From NCBI GenBank assembly GCA_963969395.1, contig OZ017803.1, forward strand, positions 18,290,001 through 18,354,000: a stretch of DNA of 64,000 bases, given 5' to 3'. Shown piece by piece: positions 1-12,540 of the stretch. A program made the translations under genes and the position numbers. Source of the stretch: Pseudoscleropodium purum. Its lineage: Eukaryota; Streptophyta; Bryopsida; Hypnales; Brachytheciaceae. Every line of letters starts with the position of its first letter. Position 1 is the stretch's first letter. The notes beneath the pieces were generated by a model. The model was not told the origin of the DNA. It worked only from the letters and a program-made list of their open reading frames with translations, and did no database searches.

Positions 1-14
1 CAGGGAACATGTAA

Positions 15-1001
15 CAACTGATTAGGGAAGGAGGCATAGAGAATACTTGTACTAGAAGGTGGCCATGTTACCTGCACCTTAGGATTCCTGTTTTTTCGGG
101 TGTGGCCGCTTGTTTCTCTCCACTACCCATTGTTCTGGGTTTTATACAAAATAAAATTTTGAACTTCACAGCTTCTGGCTCGTCAATTCGTATCTTATGC
201 TTGATAGCTAGAACTATTCTTTCATTGTTAGTACCTGTTGGGTACCTATTTGATGAGATGCGGCCTGACATGCCTTTAACCCTTGAACGCCGGCGCGGCC
301 AAAAACCGTCCTTTGAACGAATAAAGAATGTGCTTGCAGATGTTAAATAAGTAGAACTCGTCCATTTCCGACACACAATTACAGACCGTGTTGTCAACAT
401 TGACACGGGAGTCGAGAGGCAACTTGTGGAGGTCATAGATCGTCCTCTAAAGGGTGCAAAAGGATGCAAAATCTGTAACCACACGCTTACGGATCGATAT
501 AGTGAAGAAGCGGTATTAGAAGGCCTGAAATTTTCAGATCTATCGTAACTATGCAACAACTCATCCTTTAATTTGCGTTCTCTCCATTAATTTAGAATTA
601 TGGAAGTGGGCAGCCTTGTGTTCATGATCCTTACAGTGTAAGTTGAACAATCAAAACACCGGTCTACGATGCTGCTACCCGAAGTGCAAACTGCTGCACT
701 TGAGAAATTAAAGCGTGGCGATTTCAGAAAATTTGAATCCCTTTTCATCAGTCCATGCCAGGACTCCAGGGCGTCAAAGCTCTTTGTTGTCACGTTGCCT
801 TATGATCTCATACATTGTGAGATTTGTTGTTTTGTAGTTTCAGCACCTGCCCAGGCCGGATATCTGCGTGAAAAATCGACAATCCGGTGCCCAATCTGCC
901 TTGAGCTCCGTCACAGTGATCTCACATGTTGCTGCCAACTGAGCCACCTTTCACGTGAACTGCAGAGCACAGCAGTTCAAAGGGATACTGCTTGTGATTG
1001 A
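15..1001 (+). pseudogene. Decayed coding frame of unknown identity, with a RING-like CPICLEL patch
   Basis: One forward frame stays largely open across this stretch (15-347, 351-545, 642-998), interrupted by TAA at 348, 546, 588 and 639. The base composition is richer in GC than the following 2.7 kb. The segment just after 351 reads like protein (charged, with a CKICNHTLTDRYSEE patch). Near position 864 the frame reads CPICLEL, which resembles the first two zinc ligands of a RING finger. The rest of a RING is not in register, and a neighbouring frame gives FHVNC just downstream, as if a frameshift had occurred. I do not recognise the parent gene. It could also be exons of a split gene beginning outside the window, or chance open frames. 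Confidence 0.25.
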
Positions 1002-1064
1002 TACTGCAGGAGGTCTTCTGCCACGGCCATGGGGCTAGGTTACAAACTTTCTCACGGGCATTGG

Positions 1065-1450
1065 GCATGCTCTTCTAGTCTAAGGTTAAGTGTAAAGCAA
1101 TATTCCCTATCAAAGAGGGATTTTTTTGGGGAAAAAAAAATGGTACAAAATTTTTCTCAAACACAAGCATAGGCATGCTCTTCTAGGGTTAAGTGTAAAG
1201 CAATACTCCCCATTGAAGAAGGATTTATGAAGAAAAAAAAAAGTTTAAAATAAAAAATGGTCCAACAAAGATGGTGAATTTTAGCCATGAATCCTGGTGA
1301 GAGAGGATTTTTAGCCAAAAAAAAATGGTCCAACAAGGAGGGTGATTTTTAGCCACGATTCCTACTGAGAAGGGGATTTATGGCAAAAGAAATGGTCTAA
1401 TAAGGAGGGTGAGTTTTAGCCAAAAATCCCAATGAGAAGGGGATTGTGTA
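1065..1450. repeat. Degenerate tandem repeat, period about 67 bp, after a 110-bp duplication
   Basis: Three units start with ATGGTCCAACAAGGAGGGTG-like sequence at about 1257, 1325 and 1392 (spacing 68 and 67), each ending in a GAGAAGGGGATT-type block followed by A-rich sequence. Just upstream, the segment GCATGCTCTTCTAG...GTGTAAAGCAATA occurs twice, near 1067 and 1172. The array marks the boundary between the GC-richer left edge and the AT-rich interior. No coding potential is seen. Confidence 0.7.
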
Positions 1451-1460
1451 ACATAAACTA

Positions 1461-4360
1461 TCGATCAAAAATGAAAAAAAAAACAGATGACAATTGAGTA
1501 AGTATTGTGTACATCATCTATTAGGGTAGATGAGAAATTCATATTTAATCCTTGGTTATAATGATTTTCATTGATGGTAGGGGATTATGGAAAATATTTC
1601 ACCAAAGAAATGAACAACACGTTTTTTGGTGGTGGTTTATAGTTGGGTACAACCCTTACATTGTCTCTTATCATCTTTGTAACATATTCATTGTAAGGTA
1701 GAACTACCTCATTCCATTCACCCCAGTTTTGTCAAATATGAAGTGTCTAATAAAGTGCCACCAATATGAACTTAAACCATTTGCTTTAAATGGCTCCTAC
1801 TTTACAAATGGCATTGAATAATTGTAAAGTAACAAGCTTTGAGTGAATGGTTTTGGGTCCTTCTTGAGAAGCTTCAAATGTTCACCTATTGAATATTTTG
1901 AGGTTTCTTCAAGTCTAAACTTTAAAAATTTGCAAAAAAAAATATAAAATCTTCCAAATTGGTTTATTTATTTATTAATATTATTGGTATCCATTTCTTT
2001 AGAGGGCAAAAATTAACACTTGATTGTGATTCCATCTATATACATCAACTTAAATTAATAGTATTAGATATTTCTATCTTAAGGTATAGATATCCATTAT
2101 GGACCTTCAAGGGCTCAAATCAATTGCTTCATTTGTCCAACACTTCAAAGGAGTGAAATGGTAGACAAATGTAGATATAACAAATTTTTAAAAAGGTCTT
2201 AATGAGTACAAGAGTAAATACATTTGATTACTACTTTTGACACTTTCTTGTAGAGATGTATGCCATTTTAACTTCAAAAAATCTCTAAGTTGTTAAATTT
2301 GTTTGTCTAGTCTACAAATAATTTGTATAATTTGGTGAATGAAGATCCAAGTTTGAAGAATACCCTATTTTTCTATATCAAGCAATACATGTATTTTGTT
2401 GGCCAATAATGTTTCTTTTGGAAAAAAAATTACCAAAATTTTGGTAATTTTTTAGAATTAATTTTTATTGATCCCTAATAGCTAGGTCTAGTAATAACAT
2501 TATTTGACTCATACCATATTTTTGAAGACTTGTAAGAGAAGGTTTTAAGGAAAGAGGATTAGCTAGAGAAAATCAACTTCTATGCTTTATCCATGGTAAA
2601 AATGCTAAAATTTATATTTTATTACAAATGAAGGTGTTGAGTTCATATGTAGAATCTTGGCCTTTCTGTTAGCTAGGAGATGTTACAAATTACAAAATAC
2701 TCTCTCTATCCTATAATACTAGTCCCTTTTGTTTTTTTCATTTGTTTTAGATTACTTGTATCTTTTAACAAAAGTACATCAAACTAGATTTTAGAGTTGA
2801 AGATGATTTTTTTTGTTTTTGACTTTAACTAATGAAATGAAGCACAACATTCTAATTTATTATCTACATTATAAATTTCAAAAATTCTAAAAATTCAATA
2901 TTTTATAGAAATTTGAAGTCAATTGGGTCAAAGACCAAAAGACATTGAACTTTTCATTGAATCTATAAAATTTGAAAGACATGCATTCTTGTGTAAATCT
3001 AAACACATATGGAGGGCATGGTCATTGCACAAGAAATCATCATTCTCTATCTTTAAATAAAGACGGGCCTGTCTTTATTTATGTATAGCTGACTTTGCAT
3101 CTATTGCAATCTCTCACTTTTAACTCTTTCTTAGATCACAATTAATAACAATGTCCACTTGCTTTGCACTTGAGAGGATTCATTGCATATTCACTATAGA
3201 ATCATCTAATTGTAATATACATTGGAACTATATCGTTGCCAAATCCTTGATACTTTCATCATTACTACTAAAAATAAAGGACTAGCACCATGGGATAAAG
3301 GAAAAAAAAGCTTATTGTACTCTAAAACAATGTTCGAAATATTATTTGAGTTTCACCAACTATTTTTTAATTTTAAAATTCTAATCACAATCAGAGATTT
3401 TTATAGATTTTTTTTCACCACTTAATTTTTTTCTTTTGATGTTTTCATTTTGCAACTGCTATTTTTTTCCAATTCCACCTGCTAACCATAAACCATTTAA
3501 TGGTTCTCCCCTAAACCCAAAACCTTGACATTGCTCTTAAACCTGAGCCAAGTTTTTGTACTTGTAAGAGCAACCTGGGCTGGTTTTCCAAAACCTTATC
3601 TAGGGCATAGGATGGTTCACCCCAAACCCAAAGAAAAACTTGCCCTTTGATTGCCCCCCACAATCACAGTAAAGGTACCCTTTTTCTGCCAAGCCCCCCC
3701 TTTTGCCAACATTCTCATGGGTCCAAATATAATACCATAAACTGAAAGTCCGTATCCCACCCACGATGCTAAAAAGAAAAGTTAAGTTTGTCCTTCTGTC
3801 CGTCCCATCCGTTGGTTGGGTTCATGGCATGCCATTGCACCACAACTACATTACATTTTTTAAATTTATTTGATGCAAGGAATTTTGGAATGGTGCAACA
3901 GACCGATGAAGGTAAAGGCTGCTCCTGCAGCAAGCTTGATATAATGGAATGGTGGTAATGTAATGTGGCCAACAAGAGGGGAGTCAGGAGCACTGAGGAC
4001 GCAGGAGAACGTGGGCGGACTAGGTCAACTACTACTACAAAAACCGGGCCGTGACTTATTGATAGGCAGGGGCATCTCTTGTTCAACTGCTACTACTACC
4101 TCTGAGCTTCAGCCCCAGCATAGACCAAAGCAGGATGTACCCTTTTTTTTGTAAAACTTAAAAAAAATAAAAATAAAAAGCAGGGCATACCCTTTTTTTG
4201 TGTGTGTAAATTAAAAAACAAAAACAAAAACAGGGCATACGTGTGCAATCATACCTCTGGGGAAAAACACTGAAATTTTTTATTTGGGATTTTTTTGATT
4301 TGCAAATAGCCCATGATAAAATTTGGAAATTTGGAATTCAAATTGGCAATCGGAGGTCCC
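1461..4360. other. AT-rich non-coding stretch
   Basis: Apart from a short perfect hairpin at 3054-3081, I see no gene here. Short open frames, such as the one at 1959-2156, have the composition of random AT-rich DNA. From 3450 to 4250 the sequence is mixed, with C-rich and A-rich runs, and still gives no convincing exon. Confidence 0.6.
3054..3081. repeat. Perfect 11-bp inverted repeat with 6-nt loop
   Basis: TAAATAAAGAC at 3054-3064 is the exact reverse complement of GTCTTTATTTA at 3071-3081, separated by GGGCCT. The loop is GC-rich while the arms are AT-rich. It might be the core of an old foldback element or a transcript hairpin. No adjacent gene supports a terminator role. Confidence 0.6.
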
Positions 4361-4362
4361 AA

Positions 4363-4670
4363 ATTAGCTGAGGTTGGAGGTGCATAAAGTGGCCCTTTAT
4401 TTAAGAGTTTGGAGAACTGAATTTGGAGAACTAGGGAGCACTTTCCTTAAAAGCAAAGTGGAATTGGCATCTAACTTATCCCAAGTCTTTTCATATTTTT
4501 TGAAGGTTTGTGGAATTAGTTATGAATTTTTGAAGTTGAGATGGCGTTATAAGGGCTCTAAAATTGTTGAGTTCTTGAAAGGAAATCAATTTATACATTG
4601 CTCGTACAACAAAAAAGCAACATTTACAAATAGTGTAAATTTGAGGAGGCATGTGATTTTAGAGCCTTAG
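4363..4670 (+). repeat. Dispersed repeat family G, copy 1
   Basis: This segment shares a recognisable order of blocks with 15697-15947, 27080-27385 and, inverted, 36760-36897: GGAGGT..CATAAAG near the left end, then TGGAATTGGCATCTAA, then TTTTTGGAG/GAAGG, then a TTTTTGAAGTTGA block. The copies are diverged, so the family is old. In the 15.7-kb copy the left-end motif reappears inverted at the right end (ATGCTTCATGGACATCCCGCC), so the family may be a non-autonomous terminal-inverted-repeat element. The 98-codon open frame inside is not supported as a gene. Confidence 0.55.
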
Positions 4671-7460
4671 CACTTAAAAAATGCTCTACTACTTAGGGGA
4701 GATAAAGAATGTGACAAACTAAACAACCACAATTTGGTGCCCTGTGCCATTGCTACAACTAGGTAAAAGTTATTTTATATTATTTTATAATTCAATAAAA
4801 ACTTTGAAATTTAATAACTTTCATGCATACTATAGGTCCAAATGCCATGAAACAAAGCATGTGCACCTCTCTTCAGTGAAGACTTTCTAATGGTACCAAG
4901 AATGCCATCGGGGGATGCACAATCCATGAAATCTTACCATAACAAACAAAACAAAACAACATAACTTAAGGTATGAATTTTTAACATTTATCCTTGGTTG
5001 GAAGACAACAAACACATGATGTAGACTTTGAATGACCACTTTAATGTCCTCTTAGACCAACACATCCGGACTTTGTTTGGATTAACCCTATGAAGATGCC
5101 ATTGATGACTTGAACCCTTGGAATGATTTCAAGAGGGGTTGTTGGATGGCAAAAAAACAATTTTCCATCCAATTTTGGGGGGGATTTTGTTAGAATGAGT
5201 TTTAAAGTGAATAGTATTGAATTTTCCCTCATTGTTATATGATTGATTTTTCAAAAGGAAGAAGGGGCTTAATCCATGAATAAATGCCCTTGTAGAGTGT
5301 ATTTTGGCTAGTTCTTGCTCTAATTCTTGATGTGAATTTTAGCTATGAAAATGACATTTTTTGGATTTTTGCCCAGTATTGAAATAAAGTCTATTAAGGC
5401 TAGTTTCTACTCTAATTGAAAAATTCTAAAAACTCAATGTTTTATTGCAATTTGAACTTTGGATCTATAGCCAATGGTTTGTTGAATTTATCATTTTATA
5501 ATGATATAGTAACTCATTGCCATAGAAATTAGAAGAATTTCTTTTTGGAAAGATAGAGAGAGATTTCAATCCACCATTGCGATTCTACTTTTGTGAAATT
5601 ATGTGATTGCAAAAGTGTTTACAAAAAAGTGTATTGTATTGTGAATTGTAAGCACATTTTGACATTGCAAGATTCTATTGAAGGTGTCCCATATCATTGT
5701 TACATCTTAAAATTTCTATCTATTTTTTTTAATAGAAATTTAACATAAAATCCTATGGTTAAATTTTGGAATTTGTTATTTTGTTTTCAACACTCAATGC
5801 ACTAGAAATGATAGTTTTTAGTGGTTAGAGAGGTAAAAATGACCTTGGGATTTTATAGTTTAGGATAAATGTTTCTAAGAGAATCAACCAAATAAGCGTT
5901 TGAATGTATTTGCTATTTGCATACTTTCTTAATTCTTGTTGGATCTTGTTGGTAGTGCAATGACAAGTGATTGCATTTTAGCATGTATTTTTAGCACTAC
6001 ATGAATAACTTTTGATTTTTGAAGAGATGATTGTACATATATATCTAAAATGAACCTTTAATTTTTATCTTTAAATCATATATATTTGAAGCAATTATAT
6101 TAAAAGTTAGTTTTGGGTAAGGGTCACAAAACTTTAAGTGTATGTAGTTATCTTATTGCAATATTTATTTATAACAATATGCCATTGGAAATTGTTGTCA
6201 ATAATCAAAATTTAACTTGGTTGGTATTCAAGAAACTTTTGTTTAAGAAAAAGTACTTGTAGAGTTGTTATTTTGTTACTCAAAATGCATTTGAATATCA
6301 TTTTTAAAGATACTTAACTAGAGTTTTCATTCTTTAGGTATTTTGACTCTTCACTAGGTGTTAAAAGAGTTTGTGAGTGTCTTAATTCCTTAAAGACTAG
6401 ATTTCTAAGAATCTAATAGAATGTATGTATGTAACAAATTATAAATATCAACTTTGAATTATAAAATGATGATGACATTTACACAAAAAAATTTATTTGT
6501 GAACTACAAATCATGTTCATGTAATACTATAGATCAACCATTTTATTCACCAATATTTATCAAATAAATAAATAAATTTAGTATGACAGTTCTTTCTAAA
6601 ATTGATGATGGATTGAATATCAATGATTTTTAGAATATAATTTTGGATTAGTTTAGAATGTGAAGCTCCAATTTTGATGATTTTCTGAAGATTTTTATTG
6701 TAGATACTTTTTTAAAGTCATTTTTGTAGGTTTGTATACAAAAGTACCAATCTTGAATTAGAAAAATTAGTTTCAGAGATGAAATATAATTTAATTCTTT
6801 GAATTATAGGATATTTATATATAATTTTTTTGAAAATCTATACAACACAAATATGAGAGAATTCACATAGGATTCAACAACCATTTGGGTGGATGAAAAA
6901 ACTATGTTTCCATGTACATGAGACATGTTTGCATCCATCCATTATTCAAATTTTGACTCCTTTATACTTAAGGGGTTAGTTATGAATTCAAGTTTACCTT
7001 TATAATTGATTCAATTTGCAAACACCACTTTTAATACCACACTGTTAAATAATGCCAAGTGCAAACATACCTTCAAGATAGTTTTTTAAAAACTAGATAT
7101 AATTCATAGGAGTCAATTTGTTTTGATTATCATATTAAATTATAAGGATTGGCATTCCATGCCAAATATTTAATTAAAGTTGGGAAAATGAATTTGACAA
7201 GTCTTTTAAAGTACAAATATCCTTTTAAGATTCTTCTTTTCTATCCAATTTTTTCTTTCTTTTCTTGAAATTAAAATTTTCCAAGAAATTTTAGCATTCA
7301 TTTTCAAAATTATTTCTGCAAATCCTTGACCACCAAGGATGGTATACTCCTTCTCAGCAATTGAAGAATATTATTAAAGAGTTGAAGTGATCAAGATCAA
7401 TATGTATGTATGTATGTAGAAGGAACGATTCTAGAACATCTAACATATTTTTTTCTGACC
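4671..7460. other. AT-rich non-coding stretch
   Basis: I see no gene, only AT-rich sequence with short simple repeats such as TATG repeats at 7401-7417 and AAAT repeats near 6560. Confidence 0.6.
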
Positions 7461-7560
7461 TTTATAACTTTTGCATACAATACCCAAATGCAGCATTCTT
7501 TGGTGCATTAGAATCTCCTTTCACTTGTTAACAATAAAATATGAAAATTTGAATAGCTAA
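7461..7560 (+). repeat. Dispersed repeat related to the LRR-gene flank at 63698-63783
   Basis: The order TTTGCATACA-TACCCAAAT-GCAGCATT...GTGC-TTAGAATC-CTCCTTTCA, then a run containing AACAATAAAATATG, matches 63698-63783 (TTTGCATACAGTATCCAAAT, AAAGCATT, GTGCGATGGAATCCTCCTTTCA) in the same orientation. The second copy lies between two copies of an LRR gene's 3' end. This fragment may therefore be a very old piece of that duplicated flank, or both may belong to one transposable-element family. Confidence 0.55.
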
Positions 7561-7915
7561 AAGTGATGATTTGGGGGTATGCACCTTAAAGCCAGGTCAT
7601 ACATTAGGCTATGCTGTACAAAGTTGCACAGAAAAACAGATGACATATTTAGCTTATTAGCAAGGCTGTACTGTACTCAAGCTTTGGATTGCTACAAAAC
7701 TTTACGTGTTGTTTTACTCATGTGCACGATGAGCATTAGAGTGTTACAAGTGACTCAATTTTACGTACTTCAAGACCTTCATCTTCATAAGAACATGAAC
7801 AAGTCTTTGAAGACCTATTCGCGAGCTGACCAGATTCCATAAAAAACTGTCCCTATCTAGAAATATGAAACATTTAAAAAATTCTTATTGACCAAGATAA
7901 GGTTTTAAAAATCAT

Positions 7916-8799
7916 TTAACCCTTAAAGGACCAACATTTTTAGAGGCCCCAAATTACTTCAAACTACTTGTCCCCAAGGCAAGGTTGAAATCTTCATCAC
8001 TATTTGTTTCTTTAATTAACAAATCTTATTGTAGGATCCTTTGGTTAACTTTTTCAAGTACACTGTCCCAAAATTTTAGAATGAATATCCCAACTAATTG
8101 CAAGTACAATATGCTGGAACTTCAAAATGAAGACTTTTCTAGCCCTTCCAAAAGATTAAGTTCTGTCTTTCAACATTTTAAGGAACAAGCACATATATCC
8201 TATAACTTGTGCATTTAGTCAATGTGTTGAAAAATGGGTTGAATTTTTCTTTAAAATTTAACCAAAGAAAAATTCATATTTGTTTTACAAATATATATAA
8301 AAAGTGGAAAGTGATATTGAATAAAAGAAAAAAAAACTAAATTGCTAATTGTTTTTATAAAAAATTAAAAATAATCAATTCCAGTGGTAAGAATATCCTA
8401 GAGAAAAATGAATGTCTATAATTTTAATTTTTCAAAATTGAGGGCAAAGATGACTTTATATGGGTTTTTTTACGTTTATTTCTTGCAAAATAAAAATCCT
8501 CATAACTTTTACCTCATTATTCAAAATTGAATGGTTCAAATGTTTTTGAATAGATAGCAATTTATAAAATTCCAAAAAAATGAATAATTTTTTCAGTCTA
8601 TCATTGAAATTTGAAAAAAATTTATAACTCAATTTGCAATATTTATTGGAATGACATGAAGCAAAGCTTCACATGTAGATTATAATGATTAGCATCCATT
8701 CTAAAAATTTCATGAAAAAATTTCAAATTATGAAGTCAACAAAGGTGGCATGAGTTCTCAAAAAGCCCCAAATGGGCTCTTTGGTCCTTTAGAGGTTAA
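7916..8799 (+). mobile_element. TTAA-flanked TIR element (piggyBac-like non-autonomous), copy A
   Basis: The left end begins TTAACCCTTAAAGGACCAA. The right end read on the opposite strand begins TTAACCTCTAAAGGACCAA, so 17 of 19 positions match. Both ends carry TTAA at the boundary, and the element proper starts CCY and ends RGG. These are the features of piggyBac superfamily ends (TTAA target duplication, CCC...GGG termini). The 884-bp interior is AT-rich and has no transposase reading frame, so it would depend on an outside source. A diverged relative of its interior is found at 51110-53238. A TA-duplicating Tc1/mariner-type interpretation is also possible because TTAA contains TA. Confidence 0.55.
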
Positions 8800-10840
8800 A
8801 TTGTGACCCTATTTGCAAAATTGAATTATATATATTTTTTGTCTAAAATATACATATCCTAAATTAAAAACATGGGTTTGGTTTTGGATAAACCTATACT
8901 TTGCATTTTGAAAATCTATAGTTCATTGATATGCCATGTGTTGTATTACAACCACTTCATGTAGTATGTCATTTGTAATTGCCACAAAAAGTGATGACTA
9001 ATTGTGTCTTAAATCTCCTATGGTATCCATTTTGTAATTCTTTAGAGCAAATAATCCAAAACATTGACATTTGATATCATGTGTACCATCAATTTCTCCA
9101 TAATGTTTTGCGAAATAGTTCTATATAATAGGCACATGGCACTTATATTACTTGATAGCTTCCTATGGTACCAAGGGCACTTCTAATAGCCCCACGATTG
9201 CAAAGATCTCTAATTTCTAATTTCTTCTATCAATTAAAATTCCAAACTTCTATATCATTTGGCTTTGTCACTTGAAATGCTGCAAAAAATGTTTTGAAGA
9301 TATACAGTCATTGAAGGCTTTCCAATAGTACCAAGAGTCCCTCCATTGATATGGTAGTTGCAAAATCTTGATTTCCTAATTTGTGTTGCCAAAAAAAACT
9401 TTGAAATTCAATATTACTCACTTTGTCTATTAGAACACCATAGGGCTTCTATTGTACACACATACCTTTTGAAAGACTTTTTTGACAATATCTATGGCAC
9501 CCTATTAGCCCAATAGTTGTAAAGATCCAAACAAAGTTGAGTATATAGATACATGTGTTGTTCACAAAATACATAATAGAAGGACTTTGACAATTAGTAC
9601 AAAATATTAAAATGTTTAAAACATAGGGACTATATCCATATGTTTATTTAGATGTAGTTACCTTAAGAAGGTGATTCAATTATTTAGTGAAATAAAACTT
9701 TTCAAACCATTTATCAATAAATTTTTCATGAAAAACAAATGGAAAAATATCTAATTCATTTCAATCATATTTTTGAACTTCTTATAAATCTAGTTGTAAA
9801 TTTTTGAAGTTAGAATGGCATAATATTTTCAAAACACCTTTGCCCAAAATATTCACTATTTGGTACATTGAAGAATCTAATATTACATCATATATTAAAT
9901 TCAACTAGGAGATGCATTTAGAGGAGGATAAGTTATGCACCTTTGCCTTTTATTATTACTCAATCAATTTATAGACCTATTGAATCAAAGTCACTTTATT
10001 CACCAAATTTTCACATATAACTAAAATAGATGAAGATATTCATGGGCTCTTACTACAAAACATCTTGCACAGCTTGAATTCTATTATATTATGCAAAGAC
10101 CCACTTCATTTAGTTGAATTCTTGCAAAAGATGTTGGATGTAGTGAAAACTTATTCTACATTCTATTTGTAATTGGTTCCTTTCATGCTTACAAGTGGAT
10201 ATATTTGGTTTATGTGAAGTAAGAGAATATAAAATCCAAGTATTTAGATTGCAAAAACATATCAAATTCAATTGTTCAATTATTCAATTATAATATGGTC
10301 AAATTAAAGTTGATATTAGCGTGACTCAACTTGTAGGTTATACTATAGGTGTGTGGGTTATTAAAAATAAATTAATAAATGAGAATTTTGAATGAAAAGG
10401 ATTTTTCATTATTGCTTGCATTTCAAGAGGGAGTTTTGAATTAAATAGATTCTTTTTGGTTATATTTTATAATTTATAGAGTTCATTTATAAAAATGAGA
10501 AGATTTCATGAAATTACTTGAAAATTTTCAAATCCATAGACATCATATAGTAAAATATTAAATATACCTTAAAAAAACAACTTGAAGTTGAAAATGATGT
10601 TTGTCTATCTTATGTGGTTGTGGAATTGATCCTTAAAAAATTAATTATTTCTACTATCCTAGAGATATTAATTTTTGATATTGAGGTTTTGATAGTAAGA
10701 ACAAGTTTGCATTTCTACCATTTTGTCATCAAAATTGTCATTCCTCACCCATTCTTTTCATTTGCCAAAGTATCCAATTTAGGTTCCTTGTATAATGGTG
10801 TTAGTGCGACCTTTTCTACAATGGTATAAATAATCATGAA
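8800..10840. other. AT-rich non-coding stretch
   Basis: No gene, RNA or complete element is apparent. A weak match to family G (TTTTTGAAGTTAGAATGGCATAA) lies near 9807-9830. Confidence 0.55.
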
Positions 10841-11067
10841 AATAGATTGTGCTACCTTAGGGCTTCTTGCCATGTGAGACTGGAAGGCAAAATTTGCATG
10901 AGAGCTACAGTGTCCAAATGAACAATTGCTTAGCCATGTAGACCTAGTGGATGGGGGGAGAGATTGAATAAGAATTTCACATATATTGATTGATTCCCTT
11001 GAGATTGGCCAGTCTTGACCAATGGGGTTGTCCACCGATTTCGATGAAATATGAAATCCTCTTTTTT

Positions 11068-11190
11068 CTACTCATTGAGGCCGGCAAGACAATTGTGTCC
11101 ACTAATCTCACATGGTGGGAGGGTAACCAATTCTAGACATGTCGGGCAGACTCCCTCGTTGAAGAAGACATAGTTTCCTTCATTAATTAA
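11068..11190 (-). pseudogene. Short RING-finger-like fragment
   Basis: On the minus strand this stretch encodes ...FFNEGVCPTCLELVTLPPC followed by EISGHNCLAGLNE and a stop at 11068-11070. The order CPTCLE, then PC, then GHNCLAGL resembles a compressed RING finger (CPICLE...C.HNFCLACL), with some zinc ligands lost or shifted. It is GC-richer than its surroundings. It could be a relic exon or retrocopy fragment. It is too short for a family assignment, and chance similarity is possible. Confidence 0.3.
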
Positions 11191-12036
11191 GTCACAAAAT
11201 ATGTTTTATATGCATAATATAACAGAAAATTGCACATTTTTTAAATTAAAGATAATTCAGGTTAAGTTCAATTTATTGAAGTTTCATTACTACTGTAAAT
11301 TTCGAGAGCAGACTGCTAATAATATTCCTATTCTACCTAATGCTTGCCTTTAATTTCAGGTTAATTTCCATTGTACCCCAATCCAGGCTGCGGTGCCTCT
11401 GCAAGGTCATCATGTGTTCCATAGCTAGCACATGCTTTTGCTTCTCATGCTCTCCCAAGTCCCAACCACTTGCAGAAGACAGCAGCATGGGTGAACTCCA
11501 ACTAAGCTTAATGAGAAGTGTGCCGCAACTTTCCGTCAATTCGATTACAACTTTACTTTTATTTATTTATTTTTTGAAACAAATGAAATTGACAAGAACT
11601 TTAGAAGTTAAGCAAAAACAATGCTGATTGCCAGGCAGCAAAAGGCTGGGTACTTAAGGTACATTTCCAACTTCATTTTTAAAATTGTTTTTGAAGCAAA
11701 TGAAACGGAAACTTTTCGTGTGTACGTTTTCCAAATTCCAAGCCAGCTAGCCCAGGGCTCTCATGCAATTCATGTGTACGAAAAAGCTCGTGGCGCATGA
11801 ACGTACACACAGACAGAGAATCAGTAAGTGTCGGCTAAATGCTCCATCACTTGCCTTGAAATGCACAACATATACTCTTCTTTTTCTTTTGATTTCTTTT
11901 TTGACACAAACCAAAAACAGAATTTTAATGGCACAACATACTCTGACTGAGGCTCCTGTCTGGTAGCCTTTGTCCTCACCCCACGAATGTTCGGAAAGGT
12001 CACTCAAAACCCATTGCTGCTTCCTTCCTTCCTTTA

Positions 12037-12540
12037 AAATAAACAGGAGCAATTCAGTTTTAAAAATAAAATAAAAATAATAAACTGGAGGAACTGACCT
12101 CTATTGGGAAATTCACACAAATGCTCCAAGGACTAGAAGTTAATAGAACTCCTGACTATGCACACTGAATGCTACGTTCAAAGGCAAAAGTCTTACACCA
12201 TGGAATCAACATAACATAGTTCTGTGTTGGCTACTTTAAAATAAACAGGAGCACTTCTCTCAGGAAATTCCCACAAATGCTCCAAGGACTAACTTATTAG
12301 ATAAGTTAATAAAACTCCTGACTGTGCACACTGAATGCTAAAAGGTGAAAGTCTTACATAACATTGTTAAGCATTCCTGCTTCTGTCCTTCAAATTAAAA
12401 CAGGTGCAATTCTCTCAGGAAATTCACACAAATGTTCCAAGGACTATAAGTTAATAATTTAACTCCTGACCGTACACTGAATGCTGAAAGGCGAAAGCCT
12501 TACACCGTGGAATTGACGTAAACATTGTGTTGACCGCACG
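12037..12540 (+). repeat. Three tandem copies of a 155-bp unit
   Basis: The core GGAAATTCACACAAATGCTCC..AGGACTA recurs at about 12107, 12263 and 12418 (spacing 156 and 155). Each is followed by AAGTTAATAA..ACTCCTGAC, then CACTGAATGCT, and then GGCAAAAGTCTTACACC or a variant. Each is preceded by AAATAAACAGGAGCA-like sequence. The third copy ends near 12530. No open frame runs through the array. Confidence 0.8.

Noticed and set aside
2701..2780. Sequence resembling a grass Stowaway-type MITE start (CTCTCTATCCTATAATACTAGTCCC)
   Set aside because: No matching inverted end or TA duplication was found nearby.
10745..11035. Minus-strand frame with SLPPS reminiscent of a retrotransposon gag
   Set aside because: One short motif only, no zinc knuckle or neighbouring gag sequence.
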